Positions 1-8,694 of a DNA stretch of 24,402 nt are shown here, one piece after another. The position numbers were made by a program, and so were the translations under genes. This DNA comes from Fibrobacterota bacterium (GTDB taxonomy: Bacteria > Fibrobacterota > Chitinivibrionia > Chitinivibrionales > Chitinispirillaceae): the NCBI GenBank assembly GCA_023436145.1, contig JAEZKP010000102.1, forward strand, positions 1 through 24,402, read 5' to 3'. Under the pieces are notes generated by a model. That model searched no databases. It saw only the letters and a list, made by a program, of their open reading frames with translations, and was not told the origin of the DNA. How positions within the stretch are numbered: the first letter of the stretch is position 1; every line of letters begins with the position of its first letter.

Positions 1-225
1 GCTGATACCATGTCATTTGATGTAGGAACTGGAGCGGTGAATATCTCCCAATCGATGAAAAACCACATACTATTTGAAAAAGAAATACATGGAAATGATG
101 CCGTGTTTGATTTTCTGGGTAAAAAAAAGAAAAACAGTTATGATGCGAAAACTGCTGCAGGAGTTTACATTAAAATGCAGAACGGAAGATTCAGAGCAAA
201 AGAAAGCATATTACTTGAGAAATAA
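1..225 (+). CDS. C-terminal end of a secreted protein with a T9SS-like sorting tail (5' partial)
   Basis: The frame is open from the first base of the window to a TAA at 223-225, so the true start lies upstream and the ATG at 10 is probably internal. The 74 visible residues have the layout of Por-secretion-type C-terminal domains: a VFDFLGKK segment (compare the family's 'v-Dl-Gk-v'), then AAGVYIKMQNGRF and a basic/hydrophobic end (KESILLEK). In Bacteroidota and Fibrobacterota such tails end large exported enzymes or adhesins. The resemblance is by motif only; the catalytic or binding part of the protein is outside the window. No terminator hairpin was seen after the stop. Confidence 0.55.
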   Translation, partial: ADTMSFDVGTGAVNISQSMKNHILFEKEIHGNDAVFDFLGKKKKNSYDAKTAAGVYIKMQNGRFRAKESILLEK

Positions 226-310
226 TTATTATACCAGCAGTGTCCGGTTAATTTAACTAAAGATTTCTGCAAAAAACCGCTTGAGTTTTGGAATTTCAGA
301 CCAGAAAGCA

Positions 311-512
311 CCAAATCACAAATCTTAAATTCCAAACAAAATCCAAATTACAATACCCAATTTCTAAACAGGAACAGGAGTATGAATAGAGAATTCGAAA
401 TTCGAAATTCGAAATTCGAAACAGGATAGTGACCTCTATCTGATCTTTTCTAGTTTGGATTTTGAATAACTGGTAATTGGGATTTGTTTAGGATTTGATG
501 CTTGTGATTTGG
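311..512. repeat. Imperfect intergenic inverted repeat (arms about 311-352 and 472-512)
   Basis: The left arm, rich in CCAAA/AATCC words, recurs as its reverse complement in the right arm. The 11-mer CCAAATCACAA at 311-321 is exact against 502-512. The rest of each arm (AAAC, AAATCC, AATTAC blocks) matches imperfectly with small indels. The arms enclose about 120 bp that include the ATTCGAA array. A transcript could fold into a long hairpin. This may be a non-autonomous repeat family or a decayed palindromic element; no ORF or target duplication was seen. Confidence 0.5.
393..420. repeat. Four tandem copies of the 7-mer ATTCGAA
   Basis: ATTCGAA is repeated four times without interruption. 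Each unit contains the palindrome TTCGAA, so the array can also pair with itself. It sits near the centre of the larger inverted repeat at 311-512. There are no unique spacers, so this is not a CRISPR. Confidence 0.85.
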
Positions 513-608
513 AATTTATTTGCGTGTTCTACTTCTCATGCAATCTTATATTTAAAGTTAACCGGATTCTTCTGATTCTGATTATAAAACAAACGGATGT
601 TAAATTTA

Positions 609-3371
609 TCACCAGTATTTTTTGCTCATCAGTTTAGTAGTTTTAAGATAACGCCAGCTGCCAATAGCCGATTTTTTCTTCAAGTCGAGCAGATAATTTT
701 TTGCGGTTCTGAGATCACCGATAAACAATGCTTTGCGTGCAAGATAGTAACGGTATGAGGGATCATCAGGCTGGAGTTTATTCCACATGGTCAGAAAGGT
801 TTTTGAGTCTATTTTACCAGTATAAAAGGAAGCGATTAATCTGGGTAGAGGGAAGGGGTGTGGGTTATCAGAGATTTCATGAAAAAGAGCCAGGCTTGCC
901 TCAGAGGAGTCGCTGTAAATAAGCTCGCCAAGCCTGATAATTGACATCAAAGGGAGAGGAGAATTAGGAGGGCATTCATGACTGATTTTCTTATAGATAG
1001 TAATGGCATCTTTTAAAGAACCTTCATATTGATAAATACCTGCCAGTTCAAACCATGCTTTCCAGAAGGCATCTGTACCGGGAAATGCGATAACGCATTG
1101 GTCAAACTGTTCCTTAGCTTTGGAGTAATTGCCCTTTTCCAGGAAAATTTCTCCAAGCACATTTCTGGCTTCTGAAATAATATCAGCAACATTACTATAA
1201 GAAACCATAATCTCCTGGATCAGAAACTGAGCTTTATCAAAGTTGCGTATTTCCATATTTTTTCTGACCAGATCCAGATGAAGTTTACCCCAGTGGTGTT
1301 TAAATCTTCCGTACCGGTGCAGGAATTCTCTGATCTGGTGTTCTGCACTATCCAGCATCTTATTATCTATAAGAAATTGACATCGAACCAGAGCTTTACT
1401 CATGACGGAACTGTTTTCGGGAAAAGATGGGTAGCGACTGGCCAGCATCTTAAAAATGCTGTCGGCTTCTTTTTCCTGTCCCAGAAAATCGAATAGTGTA
1501 CCTTCAAGAAAACATCTTCGGGCAGCCAGACGATCATCTCTGATGTTTGAAGCTTTCAAATGAATCACTTCGTAAGCTTCTTCAAAACGATGCAAACGGA
1601 TCAGACAATCGATTTCTTTGAGTGGAATATCCTTGAAAAGGTCTCTAAGTGAGGAATCGAGCTGAAGGCTTCTATATTCGTCAAGCGCAGACTCAATGTC
1701 ACCTCTTTCAAGGAAACGGTCGGCAATCAATGCGGGGCTGGGAATAAGGGGTACAGCCCTGCGATATATTTTAATATTGTCAAATCTGGCGGAGCAGCCA
1801 TTGATAAAGAAACCGATTCTATCATGCCCTTTGCCCAGAGGGGGAAAGCAATCATAGACCTTTGTAACCACTTTTCCATTGAGAGTAAAGGTGACGGAGT
1901 TCTGGATCCGTTCGATCTCAATGTGGTTGTTTTTTCCGAAAGGGATCATGAAAAGGGGACTGTTGTGGAACAGATAGCTGCTTCCCGGATAACTCATTCC
2001 ATGTAAAGCGTTGCCGTCTTTATTAAGATGAAAGCAATAAGCGCTGTCGGGATGTTCACTGAAAAGAAATATACCAGCATTAAAGAGGTCATTTGAATCG
2101 GATATAATATCACATTCGATCAGCATATCCTGATTAAAGTGACGCTGGAGTCTGGCGAATGCAAATCCGTCATAATTACCCCGCAGCATACCATTCTTAA
2201 GAGTCCAGGCGGTGTCATTGAGGTCGGGAAAAAAGGCCCAGTCCATATTTTTATTGCTGTACTCGAAATCGTCCTCAAAGGTTTTTTGCCAGTGAGAGCG
2301 TTCCTTAATGTTTCTGTTGTAAACAGAAAAGGCAAAAACAGCAAGGAATACCAGTATAAGCGAGCTGATAATTACAGGAGCCCAGTTTACCCGGAAGAAA
2401 CGGGTTATTTTTGATTTGAGAGACGGGGGGCGGGCCAGAACCAGATCACCCCGTTGATAACGGTTGATATCGGCCTTAAATTCTTCCATCGATTGATAGC
2501 GTTGGCACATGTCTTTAGCCATGGCTTTGAGTGTAATCGCTTCGATTTCAATGGGGAGCCATGGAACCAGTTTACGTGGGGGAATTGGGTTTGCTTCCAT
2601 GACATTGATAGTGGTCTGGTGGAGATTTCTGTGGTCAATATAGGGGTTTTTAAAAGTAAGCATTTCATAAAGCATGATTCCCAGTGAGCAGATATCACTG
2701 CGGTGGTCAACTATCATTCCACCCAGAAGACGTTCCGGAGCCATGTAAGAGGGAGATCCCATGATTTCACCGGTTCGGGTGAGCGCATCGGTGTCATCAT
2801 CTGTTTCCATGGTTTTAGCCAGTCCGAAATCAATAAGTACCGGGTTTAGCGGGTCCCGCATGATTACATTGTTCAGTTTAAGATCCCGATGGATGATTTT
2901 CTGATTATGTGCATAAGCCAATGCATCTGCAAGACGGGATACGATTTCAAGGACATCTACCAGTTTTGGTTTTCGATGGTGAAGATAGTAATAGAGGTTC
3001 TCACCTGGAATAAAATCCATCGCCAGATAGTAGATATTTTCTTCTCTGGCCACCTCATGAATACTTACGATATTAGGGTGACTTAATTTGGCCACTGCAT
3101 GTGCTTCGGTAAGAAAACGTTCCACAAAGCGCCGGTTGATGGTAATGTTTGCAGGCATTACTTTGAGTGCAACTTCCCGTTTGAGATCCAGCTGTAATGC
3201 TTTGTAAACTACAGCCATCCCACCCCGGTCGATCTCCTGGATAATCTGATATTTACCAATAATAAAGCCGGCGGGAAGAAAAGTACGTTCAATGTTGGCG
3301 ATGAGATTATGGATGCGCAGATTTTTCTTTTCTGAACTATCCGCCTGCTTATTGGACTCTGTGGAGCTCAT
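609..3371 (-). CDS. Membrane Ser/Thr protein kinase with LamG/DUF1080-like and TPR-like extracytoplasmic region
   Basis: A 920-residue protein with a complete Hanks-type kinase domain at about 35-310. It has a Gly-rich loop (DRGGMAVVY), Lys70 in VALKV, Glu89 in helix C, the HRD loop at 161-163, DFG at 181-183 and APE at 211-213. The usual HRDLKPxN loop reads HRDLKLNN. One transmembrane helix lies at about 331-351. Beyond it is a beta-sandwich-like region at about 366-538, ending FDNIKIYRR as in laminin-G/DUF1080-type domains. The remainder (about 545-920) is helical with TPR-like spacing. By family knowledge the kinase would be cytoplasmic and the C-terminal half outside, possibly sensing a glycan or protein ligand; that role is inference. 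The ATG has a GGAGAAG ribosome site and its own promoter at 3439-3467, so it is probably transcribed separately from the rlu run upstream. Confidence 0.9.
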   Translation of the reverse strand: MSSTESNKQADSSEKKNLRIHNLIANIERTFLPAGFIIGKYQIIQEIDRGGMAVVYKALQLDLKREVALKVMPANITINRRFVERFLTEAHAVAKLSHPNIVSIHEVAREENIYYLAMDFIPGENLYYYLHHRKPKLVDVLEIVSRLADALAYAHNQKIIHRDLKLNNVIMRDPLNPVLIDFGLAKTMETDDDTDALTRTGEIMGSPSYMAPERLLGGMIVDHRSDICSLGIMLYEMLTFKNPYIDHRNLHQTTINVMEANPIPPRKLVPWLPIEIEAITLKAMAKDMCQRYQSMEEFKADINRYQRGDLVLARPPSLKSKITRFFRVNWAPVIISSLILVFLAVFAFSVYNRNIKERSHWQKTFEDDFEYSNKNMDWAFFPDLNDTAWTLKNGMLRGNYDGFAFARLQRHFNQDMLIECDIISDSNDLFNAGIFLFSEHPDSAYCFHLNKDGNALHGMSYPGSSYLFHNSPLFMIPFGKNNHIEIERIQNSVTFTLNGKVVTKVYDCFPPLGKGHDRIGFFINGCSARFDNIKIYRRAVPLIPSPALIADRFLERGDIESALDEYRSLQLDSSLRDLFKDIPLKEIDCLIRLHRFEEAYEVIHLKASNIRDDRLAARRCFLEGTLFDFLGQEKEADSIFKMLASRYPSFPENSSVMSKALVRCQFLIDNKMLDSAEHQIREFLHRYGRFKHHWGKLHLDLVRKNMEIRNFDKAQFLIQEIMVSYSNVADIISEARNVLGEIFLEKGNYSKAKEQFDQCVIAFPGTDAFWKAWFELAGIYQYEGSLKDAITIYKKISHECPPNSPLPLMSIIRLGELIYSDSSEASLALFHEISDNPHPFPLPRLIASFYTGKIDSKTFLTMWNKLQPDDPSYRYYLARKALFIGDLRTAKNYLLDLKKKSAIGSWRYLKTTKLMSKKYW

Positions 3372-3438
3372 AGATCTTCTCCAAAAAAGCTGCAGAGTGT
3401 TCTGATGAAAGAAGGAGTGTTACAAACATCTTTTATTC

Positions 3439-3467
3439 ATTATATCATAAAATAATGATAAGTACAA
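3439..3467 (-). promoter_or_regulatory. Sigma-70-like promoter of the kinase gene
   Basis: Read on the minus strand, TTGTAC (3467-3462) is followed after 17 bases by a perfect TATAAT (3444-3439). This predicts a start about 60 bases before the kinase ATG. It lies in the short gap after the rlu stop codon. Confidence 0.65.
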
Positions 3468-3479
3468 CACTCAGGGCAT

Positions 3480-4430
3480 CTATTTCATAAGTTCAAGAAA
3501 TTCCGGCGGTTCAGCAGCTTCTAAGGTTAATTTGCGATCTTTTACCGGATGAGTGAAAACAATTCTGTGTGCATGCAGATACAGGCGGTGTTGTTTTTTA
3601 TGAAGTGCAGTTTTATCCAGATCAGGATTTCCGTAGCGTTGATCACCTACCACAGGTGCACCGATATGTGCCAGATGAACCCGGATCTGATGAGTTTTAC
3701 CGGTTTCCAGCAATACCTCGAGTTTTGAAAGTAAATTATTGTATTCAAGGATCCGGTAGTGACTTCTACTTACCTGTCCCTTTGCATCCACTTTCATTTT
3801 TGTGCCGCTGTTTTCAAATGTCCGGGCCATACCTACTACAATTTCACCTTCATACTCCGGAGGACGGTTATGACAGATGGCAATGTATTTTTTGGAAATG
3901 TCGCGGCTGCGGAAAATTTCATGCAGTTTACGTACACATTTTTTGTTTTTAGCGATAAGAATGACACCTGAAGTATCCCGGTCAAGTCTGTGCACCAGTG
4001 CAGGTTCCTCTCCCTCCCGGAGACATCCCCGGTTCAAAAGATAACCTGTAGCAAGTTCAATGAGAGTATCCCGGTGAAGATGACCGGTGCCAGGGTGGAC
4101 TACCAGGCCTGGAGGTTTATTGCAGGCCAGAAGGTCATCATCTTCGTAAATTATCCGGAAATTACGGCGGAAAAAATCGGTTTTAACAATGTTTTTCAAT
4201 GAGGTGTCAGGACCGGTCGGTTTGATCTCTTCTGAAGGGTCAACGTCTATCTCAAGTAAACTTCCCTCCACCAGCCTCTGATCCTGCTTTGTCCTTTTGC
4301 CATCGATACGCACTTTGCCTTTACGAATGAGGGCATAGATTTCTGAAAGGGTGAGCAGGGCGAACCGTTTGCGCAAGAGACGGTCAAGCCTGCTTCCGGA
4401 TTCCTCTGTTCCGATCTGGATTTTAACCAT
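3480..4430 (-). CDS. RluA-family (RluC/RluD-like) 23S rRNA pseudouridine synthase
   Basis: A 316-residue enzyme that would convert specific uridines of large-subunit rRNA to pseudouridine. An N-terminal S4 RNA-binding domain (about 13-70) precedes the catalytic domain. The signature HRLDRDTSG carries the catalytic Asp at residue 150, and the conserved NKPPGLVVHPG loop (about 104-114) and GKTHQIRVHLA segment are present. HRLDRDTSG is closer to RluC than RluD, but the exact target uridines cannot be assigned from sequence alone. The start ATG overlaps the prs stop by one base (TGATG), which suggests translational coupling in the rel-DUF4388-prs-rlu operon. Confidence 0.92.
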   Translation of the reverse strand: MVKIQIGTEESGSRLDRLLRKRFALLTLSEIYALIRKGKVRIDGKRTKQDQRLVEGSLLEIDVDPSEEIKPTGPDTSLKNIVKTDFFRRNFRIIYEDDDLLACNKPPGLVVHPGTGHLHRDTLIELATGYLLNRGCLREGEEPALVHRLDRDTSGVILIAKNKKCVRKLHEIFRSRDISKKYIAICHNRPPEYEGEIVVGMARTFENSGTKMKVDAKGQVSRSHYRILEYNNLLSKLEVLLETGKTHQIRVHLAHIGAPVVGDQRYGNPDLDKTALHKKQHRLYLHAHRIVFTHPVKDRKLTLEAAEPPEFLELMK

Positions 4431-5377
4431 CAGAACTTATCGTAAAGGCCGCTGATCGATTCACCGCGGTTGGTAAACATGATTGCTTTAGCAAACAATT
4501 CTGCAACAGACAACACTTCCAGATTGGGGAATCTTTTGGCTTCCGGTATGGCCACTGTATCTGTAACCACCAGTTTTGATAATTTTGAGCTGGACAGTTT
4601 TTCAGATGCATTACCAGAGAGAACTGCATGCACACAACAGGCCTGAATTTCTTCCACACCCAGTGATTCCAGTGCTTTAATAACTTCCAGAATTGAACCA
4701 CCAGAGGCAATTTCATCATCAAAAATCAATGCCCTTTTTCCTTTGACATCACCAATAACATTATGGATAGCCGGCTTTTCAGTGTCATCGGAGCGTCTTT
4801 TGTCCAGAATTGCCAGAGGGAGCCCCAGTCTGATGGCATAATGACCGGCACGTTTGGCGCTTCCGGCATCGGGTGCCACAACTACACAGTTTTCTGTACC
4901 TGCTTTCTCGAAATAATTGCAAAGAAGCCTTCCAGCCAGAAGATGGTCTACAGGAATTCTGAAAAAGCCCTGAATCTGTGGAGAATGCAGATTCATAGTC
5001 ATTACCCGGTCGGCTCCGGCAGTCTGAAGAAGGTCTGCCATGAGGCGTGCGGTAATTGAAATTCTTGGTTCATCTTTTTTATCTGAACGGGCATAAGGGA
5101 AATAGGGTACTACTGCAGTAACCCGACCGGCACTGGCATGTTTGACAGCATCGATCATGATCAGTAATTCAATGATGCCCTCGTTAACAGGTGAGCAGGA
5201 TGGCTGGATGATGAATACATCCTGACCCCGCACACTATCGACCACACTTACCTTGATATTTTCATTACTGAATTTCCTGATTTCGCACTTGCCAAGTTCA
5301 ACACCTGCAAAATCACAAATCGCCTTTGCCAGGGGAAGATTGGCATTTCCTGAAAAAATTTTTAACTTACCGTTCAT
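4430..5377 (-). CDS. prs: Ribose-phosphate pyrophosphokinase (PRPP synthetase)
   Basis: A 315-residue cytosolic enzyme that makes PRPP from ribose 5-phosphate and ATP for purine, pyrimidine, His, Trp and NAD synthesis. Visible class I features are YFPYARSDKKD (ATP/flexible region), the NLHSPQIQGFF metal-binding segment, and PDAGSAKRA followed by DKRR. The PRPP/ribose-phosphate loop reads FDDEIASGGS rather than the textbook DDMIDTAGT, so this is a variant class I enzyme or a sister subfamily. I chose the ATG at 5377, next to a GGGG ribosome site, over the TTG three bases upstream. The gene lies 19 bases after the DUF4388 stop and overlaps the rlu start by one base. Confidence 0.93.
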   Translation of the reverse strand: MNGKLKIFSGNANLPLAKAICDFAGVELGKCEIRKFSNENIKVSVVDSVRGQDVFIIQPSCSPVNEGIIELLIMIDAVKHASAGRVTAVVPYFPYARSDKKDEPRISITARLMADLLQTAGADRVMTMNLHSPQIQGFFRIPVDHLLAGRLLCNYFEKAGTENCVVVAPDAGSAKRAGHYAIRLGLPLAILDKRRSDDTEKPAIHNVIGDVKGKRALIFDDEIASGGSILEVIKALESLGVEEIQACCVHAVLSGNASEKLSSSKLSKLVVTDTVAIPEAKRFPNLEVLSVAELFAKAIMFTNRGESISGLYDKF

Positions 5378-5396
5378 CAAAACCCCATTCTAAAGA

Positions 5397-5855
5397 TTAT
5401 TCCTGAAACCCGCCATTACGTCGGGAATCCCACTCAAAAGCAATGTCCATCATTGTATCTGATATCAATTTGGGCTGGCTGACAGTTTTTGGTTCGAAGT
5501 AAAAATCACCTTCTATCAATTCAAGCATCTGGAAAATTGCTTCCCTGCCGGTTTCATTGCGGTAGAAAGCATCGACAACCTGACCCTTGAGAAATGTCAG
5601 ATATCCTTTGCGTCTGCCTGAGTAGATATGAAGGATTCCTTCCCGTCTGCCGATTTCAAGAAACTGTATGGCATCCAGGAGTGTGGTTTGCTTGAGGTTT
5701 CCAGAGAATACAAAGCTGGTTTGATACTGACCCTGATGAGTCTTTTTAGCACGTTTTAATCTGAGTAACAGTATCAGGATAACAGCACTCAGAATTCCTG
5801 AGCCCAATCCGGCAACTGCTATCCAAATAACACCTTCAATACTTTCCCAATTCAT
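5397..5855 (-). CDS. DUF4388 (PATAN-like) domain protein with one N-terminal membrane helix
   Basis: A 152-residue protein. Residues about 8-30 form one hydrophobic helix followed by a basic stretch (RLKRAKK), consistent with an N-out, cytoplasmic-C anchor. Residues about 47-135 match the DUF4388 pattern: FSGNLKQTTLLDAIQFLE, a small beta hairpin with GILHI and KGYLTF, KGQVVDAFY, then a GREAIFQMLELIEGDFYFEP module. DUF4388 proteins in myxobacteria, Cyanobacteria and others are linked to two-component and gliding/motility regulation, but no biochemical function can be assigned here. It has a strong GGGGGAG site and sits 12 bases after rel and 19 before prs, so it is co-transcribed with both. 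Confidence 0.8.
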   Translation of the reverse strand: MNWESIEGVIWIAVAGLGSGILSAVILILLLRLKRAKKTHQGQYQTSFVFSGNLKQTTLLDAIQFLEIGRREGILHIYSGRRKGYLTFLKGQVVDAFYRNETGREAIFQMLELIEGDFYFEPKTVSQPKLISDTMMDIAFEWDSRRNGGFQE

Positions 5856-5867
5856 AGCTCCCCCGAC

Positions 5868-8066
5868 TCAGGGGTTCCCCTCCTGAGGATAATTAATATA
5901 ATCTTTTACACGGGAAATATTCGCAATTCCTTTAATCTTCTCAATTCTTCTGAAGATCTGTTTCAATTGATTCCTGTTGCGGATCTCGATTTTAAAGACA
6001 GCCCTGGCCTGCTGACTGACTGTTTTAAGAGACCCCTCAATAACATTAGCCCCGAAAGTTGAGAAAACTTCGCTTATTTCGTGGAGTAATCCAGGCCGGT
6101 CACCGCCTATCACCTCTAAAGTGACATTATATTTTTTTTGCTGGCCGTCATCCCAGGAAACTTCAATTTTACGCTCCTGATCTGCTGTGAAAAGCTCAAC
6201 ATTTGAGCAATCAATTCTGTGCACCGATATTCCGCGACCCCTGGTAACAAATCCTATGATAGGATCACCAGGAATCGGATTACAGCATTTGGCAAACCTG
6301 ACCATCAGATCTTCATTACCACCGACAAGTATTGCCTGATTGGCACGACCGGTAAAAGTATCAACCAGCCTGGAGACTACATTTGAGGCAGATTTCTTTA
6401 TTTTACGGACTTGAAAGTATTGCATCACTCTACTGATCGGGAGTTCTCCGCTTCCTACCAGCTCATAGAGCCGGTCTACATTATTGACCCCCAGAAACTG
6501 AAGCAGTCCGGCGATGTGATCAGTAAATGAAGTGGTTGCATGCAACTTCTTATAGGAAGCCTGCACTATTTTTTTACCCAGATCGATGCTCTCCTGGCGA
6601 CCGGTATTTTTCAGCCAGCGACGGATGGCACTTCTGGCTTTTGGTGTTTTTACTTCACGAAGCCAGTCGATAGATGGCTTTTTCGAGTTTAGATGCAGAA
6701 TTTCAACAGTTTGGCCACTTTTTAATACCTTATTGATCGGTTCGATTTTCCCATCAATTTTAGCCCCTATACAATGTATTCCCAGAGCTGTATGAACAGA
6801 GAATGCAAAATCAAGAACCGTAGCACCTTTGGGTAACGAAATCAGATCACCTTTAGGGGTGAAAACAAATATCTCTGCATGAAAGAGGTCAATTTTAAAG
6901 AATTCAAAAAATTCGGTTGAATCGGTCAGATCCTTCTGCCATTCGATCAGGTTTTTAAGCCAGATCAAAGCTTTGTCGTCCTTGGACATCTCTTTACTAC
7001 CGCTTTTATAAAGCCAATGTGCAGCAATCCCATCCTCAGCTACCTGGTTCATCTCCCATGAACGGATCTGCATTTCGACAATATTTCCTTTTTCACCAAA
7101 GACAGTTGTATGCAAAGATTGATACCCGTTACTTTTGGGTGTACTGATATAATCTTTGAACCGATCCTGGATGGGAGTCCATAATGAATGAATTATTCCC
7201 AGAACATGATAACAGTCAGCAACGCTGTTTACTATCACCCTAATGGCTAATAAGTCATAGATCTCTTCAAAGGGTTTATTACGCTGCTGCATTTTTCTGT
7301 AAATGCTGTAAAAATGTTTGGGACGTCCTACAATTGTACCCTCAATTTTATTTTCTTCCAGTTTACTTCGCAGTGGAATCACAAAATTATCGATGATGGA
7401 TTCTCTTTCACTGCGACTGGCTACCACTTTTACCACAATGTCCCGGTATTCATCCCAATGCAGATGCTTGAACGCCAGATCCTCAAGCTCCCATTTGATT
7501 CTAGCCATTCCCAGACGGTGTGCAAGAGGTGCATAGATATCTAAGGTTTCGTTTCCGATAGCTTTTATGCGTTCAGGATCCAGATATTTCAAAGTTCGGA
7601 GGTTATGGAGACGGTCGGCAAATTTGATAATGATAACGCGTAAGTCCTTTGCCATGGAAAGAAGCATTTTGCGATAAGTTTCCGCCTGGCGCTCCTGATT
7701 GGATTTCATCTGGAAGGATTTAATTTTGGTGACCCCATCAACTAAAAGAGCAACCTCTTCCCCGAATTCTTTGATAATATCAGCCAGTGGGATCTGTGTA
7801 TCTTCAATGACATCATGGAGTAAACCGGCAGCGATAGTAACCGGATCAAGTCGCTGTTCAGCCAGAATAAGAGCGACCGCCACAGGATGAGCCAGGAAGG
7901 GTTCTCCGGATTTTCTAAGCTGATTTTTATGGGCATTAAAGGCAAAACGAAAAGCTTTTTCAACCAGTTCAGTCTGTACTTTAGGATTGACTTCCTGGAT
8001 TTTATTTAAGAAGTGGTTGGTTGCTTCGTTAATGGAAGCAGAGGGAAGTAGAAGAGCTGGATCCAT
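5868..8066 (-). CDS. rel: Bifunctional (p)ppGpp synthetase/hydrolase of the Rel/SpoT type
   Basis: A 732-residue long RSH protein with all the usual domains. The HD hydrolase has His60, His84-Asp85 in HDVIEDT, and Asp151 in ADRLHN, so hydrolysis should be intact. The synthetase domain (about 240-350) carries RFKD at 302-305, the charged motif typical of bifunctional Rel/SpoT rather than RelA (ExDD). TGS follows at about 398-458. A Cys-containing zinc-finger-like region (FAKCCNPIPGD, later IDCSN) and a C-terminal ACT domain (from about 657) complete it. It controls the stringent response by making and degrading (p)ppGpp in the cytosol. It is the first gene of the rel-DUF4388-prs-rlu run. No strong Shine-Dalgarno sequence is visible before the ATG. 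Confidence 0.95.
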   Translation of the reverse strand: MDPALLLPSASINEATNHFLNKIQEVNPKVQTELVEKAFRFAFNAHKNQLRKSGEPFLAHPVAVALILAEQRLDPVTIAAGLLHDVIEDTQIPLADIIKEFGEEVALLVDGVTKIKSFQMKSNQERQAETYRKMLLSMAKDLRVIIIKFADRLHNLRTLKYLDPERIKAIGNETLDIYAPLAHRLGMARIKWELEDLAFKHLHWDEYRDIVVKVVASRSERESIIDNFVIPLRSKLEENKIEGTIVGRPKHFYSIYRKMQQRNKPFEEIYDLLAIRVIVNSVADCYHVLGIIHSLWTPIQDRFKDYISTPKSNGYQSLHTTVFGEKGNIVEMQIRSWEMNQVAEDGIAAHWLYKSGSKEMSKDDKALIWLKNLIEWQKDLTDSTEFFEFFKIDLFHAEIFVFTPKGDLISLPKGATVLDFAFSVHTALGIHCIGAKIDGKIEPINKVLKSGQTVEILHLNSKKPSIDWLREVKTPKARSAIRRWLKNTGRQESIDLGKKIVQASYKKLHATTSFTDHIAGLLQFLGVNNVDRLYELVGSGELPISRVMQYFQVRKIKKSASNVVSRLVDTFTGRANQAILVGGNEDLMVRFAKCCNPIPGDPIIGFVTRGRGISVHRIDCSNVELFTADQERKIEVSWDDGQQKKYNVTLEVIGGDRPGLLHEISEVFSTFGANVIEGSLKTVSQQARAVFKIEIRNRNQLKQIFRRIEKIKGIANISRVKDYINYPQEGNP

Positions 8067-8694
8067 ATATCAAAAATACACCATGACTAAAGCAGGAGAA
8101 AGTACGTTTAATGTGCTAAATTGCAAATGTTTGAAATCTTCCTTTTTTCGTGTGGCGTGCTGAGGATAGGTCGATCCGTTTTAAATCCATAAGTTCATTA
8201 GTTTATTTGCTTGGATTTCCCCTGCTCAATCCATCCTCGTCTCGATTTTAGAGGATAGTTTCCGGACCGACACAAAAAACGGGTTTCATTAAAGGGACGG
8301 AGGAAAACATATGAATTGAAATTAAAAGAATTTCGTTTATTCTTCCGATTAATTGTTTTTCAATTCACTCAGTTTGTCTACTCATTAATGAATTGGTTTA
8401 AACCCCAAGTCCAATAATTATTACGCTGAGACAGCTGAAAAATTTCAGATAACTTGCCTGGTGCAAGGCTGTGATGATGAAGAAAATAGTAGTCTTAAAT
8501 GCATATTTCGCATTTTTCAATATCCTGAACCGGAGAAGTTGATCTTTGAACTTTTCATTGACAATAATGGTAATAACATTTAAATTAGAATAAAAGTCAG
8601 CAATTTAATGATATTGACATTTTCATACCTGTTGTAAAACAATACGTTCATCTGTTGGTGATTTATTCAAACTGTTTCAATCAAGGGGGATTTG
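8067..8694. other. Long intergenic region between divergent rel and the OMP pseudogene
   Basis: About 630 AT-rich bases without a supported gene. One 50-codon stretch on the plus strand (about 8269-8424) is open and basic but has no start codon or recognisable homology. A small palindrome (CTGAAA/TTTCAG) lies near 8436-8449. A possible promoter for the downstream pseudogene is listed separately. Confidence 0.5.
8558..8586 (+). promoter_or_regulatory. Possible promoter upstream of the OMP pseudogene
   Basis: A perfect TTGACA (8558-8563) is followed after 17 bases by TAAATT (8581-8586). The -10 element is imperfect. A second TTGACA at 8614-8619 has no good partner at normal spacing. Confidence 0.35.

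Larger units (their letters stand above)
226..608. other. Intergenic region between two convergent genes
   Basis: This gap separates the plus-strand secreted-protein tail from the minus-strand kinase. Apart from the inverted repeat and ATTCGAA array it is AT-rich. I see no convincing ORF, RNA gene or classical terminator. Confidence 0.6.

Noticed and set aside
393..420. ATTCGAA array as a CRISPR
   Set aside because: Unit is 7 bp with no spacers.
2139..2414. 91-codon plus-strand ORF inside the kinase gene
   Set aside because: Antisense shadow of the LamG-like coding region with no supporting signals.
8269..8424. 50-codon open stretch with basic and aromatic residues
   Set aside because: No start codon, no ribosome site, and no recognisable homology.
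8436..8449. Palindrome CTGAAA/TTTCAG as an operator
   Set aside because: Short, AT-rich and isolated; could be chance.
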